Origin: Tribonema minus
Taxonomy: Eukaryota > Sar > Xanthophyceae > Tribonematales > Tribonemataceae
Direction: 5' to 3'
NCBI GenBank assembly: GCA_017506865.1
Contig: JAFCMP010000008.1
Coordinates: 1 to 64,000 of the forward strand
DNA: 64,000 bases
Positions 63,961 to 64,000 of this stretch are shown piece after piece. The notes under the pieces are model-generated. The model was not told the origin of the DNA. It did no database searches and worked only from the letters and a program-made list of their open reading frames with translations. Made by a program: the position numbers and the translations under genes. Numbering within the stretch: position 1 is the first letter of the stretch; each line of letters opens with the position of its first letter.

Positions 63961-64000
63961 TTCAGAGTCTTGTCCGTGGGGAGGGTCAGCGATGCGGCGA

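Larger units (their letters stand above)
61094..64000. other. right end: repeat-rich, no firm gene
   Basis: Frames such as 61608-61910 (+) and 63148-63570 (+) lack recognisable domains. The region holds a 38-bp tandem pair, dispersed family B copies and a 200-bp tandem array at the very end that probably belongs to a + gene continuing beyond the window. Confidence 0.45.

Overview
The window reads as nuclear DNA of a photosynthetic stramenopile (ochrophyte) alga. Four things point there. (1) Genes are split by many long GT-AG and some GC-AG introns. (2) At least three proteins start with a signal peptide followed at its cleavage site by an A-F-A-P-like (ASAFAP) motif, the import tag of red-derived complex plastids. 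(3) Short interstitial arrays of TTAGGG, a telomere type used by stramenopiles, lie in many introns. (4) There is an ankyrin gene of the GHLEVLQWARANGCPWDE type common in brown and yellow-green algae. A xanthophyte/phaeophyte relative is my guess; the species is not determined.

Layout, left to right: the end of a + gene (750-938); a UPF0390/DUF2462-like basic protein (2353-4922, -); a Cys/His-rich unknown (5108-5794, +); the 3' exon of a Gln/Ala-rich unknown (6285-6710, +); a broken ankyrin-repeat gene (7502-8909, -); a + gene seen mainly by its last exon (to 10649); a bacterial-type ribosomal protein uS17 gene (about 10675-11918, -); LRR remnants and a + terminal exon (12440-12954); a small protein with a mitochondrial-looking presequence (13226-13588, -); a plastid-targeted NAD kinase with ten exons (13735-28377, +); an unrecognised plastid-targeted protein with nine exons (29358-39918, -) carrying a hAT transposon in intron 2; a GNAT acetyltransferase (40713-41480, +); a doubtful exon (43039-43345, -); a DUF1517 plastid protein with seven exons (44830-52264, -); a CYP38/TLP40-like thylakoid-lumen cyclophilin with nine exons (52524-61093, +); and a repeat-rich right end.

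Five multi-exon models close exactly: all splice phases match and every total is divisible by three (NAD kinase 522 aa, unknown plastid protein 438 aa, DUF1517 399 aa, cyclophilin 422 aa, UPF0390-like 145 aa). Genes alternate strand almost perfectly, so most share short divergent promoters. Plastid functions dominate: NADP supply, thylakoid protein folding/assembly, and the DUF1517 protein head-to-head with the cyclophilin.

The most striking feature is a pattern I call 'exon echoes'. Almost every exon is accompanied in its flanking introns by decayed, same-orientation partial copies of itself that include the splice junction. Acceptor-side copies lie upstream and donor-side copies downstream, up to seven per junction. 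They appear to account for much of the intron length. NAD kinase coding sequence, for example, is 1569 of 14643 bp.
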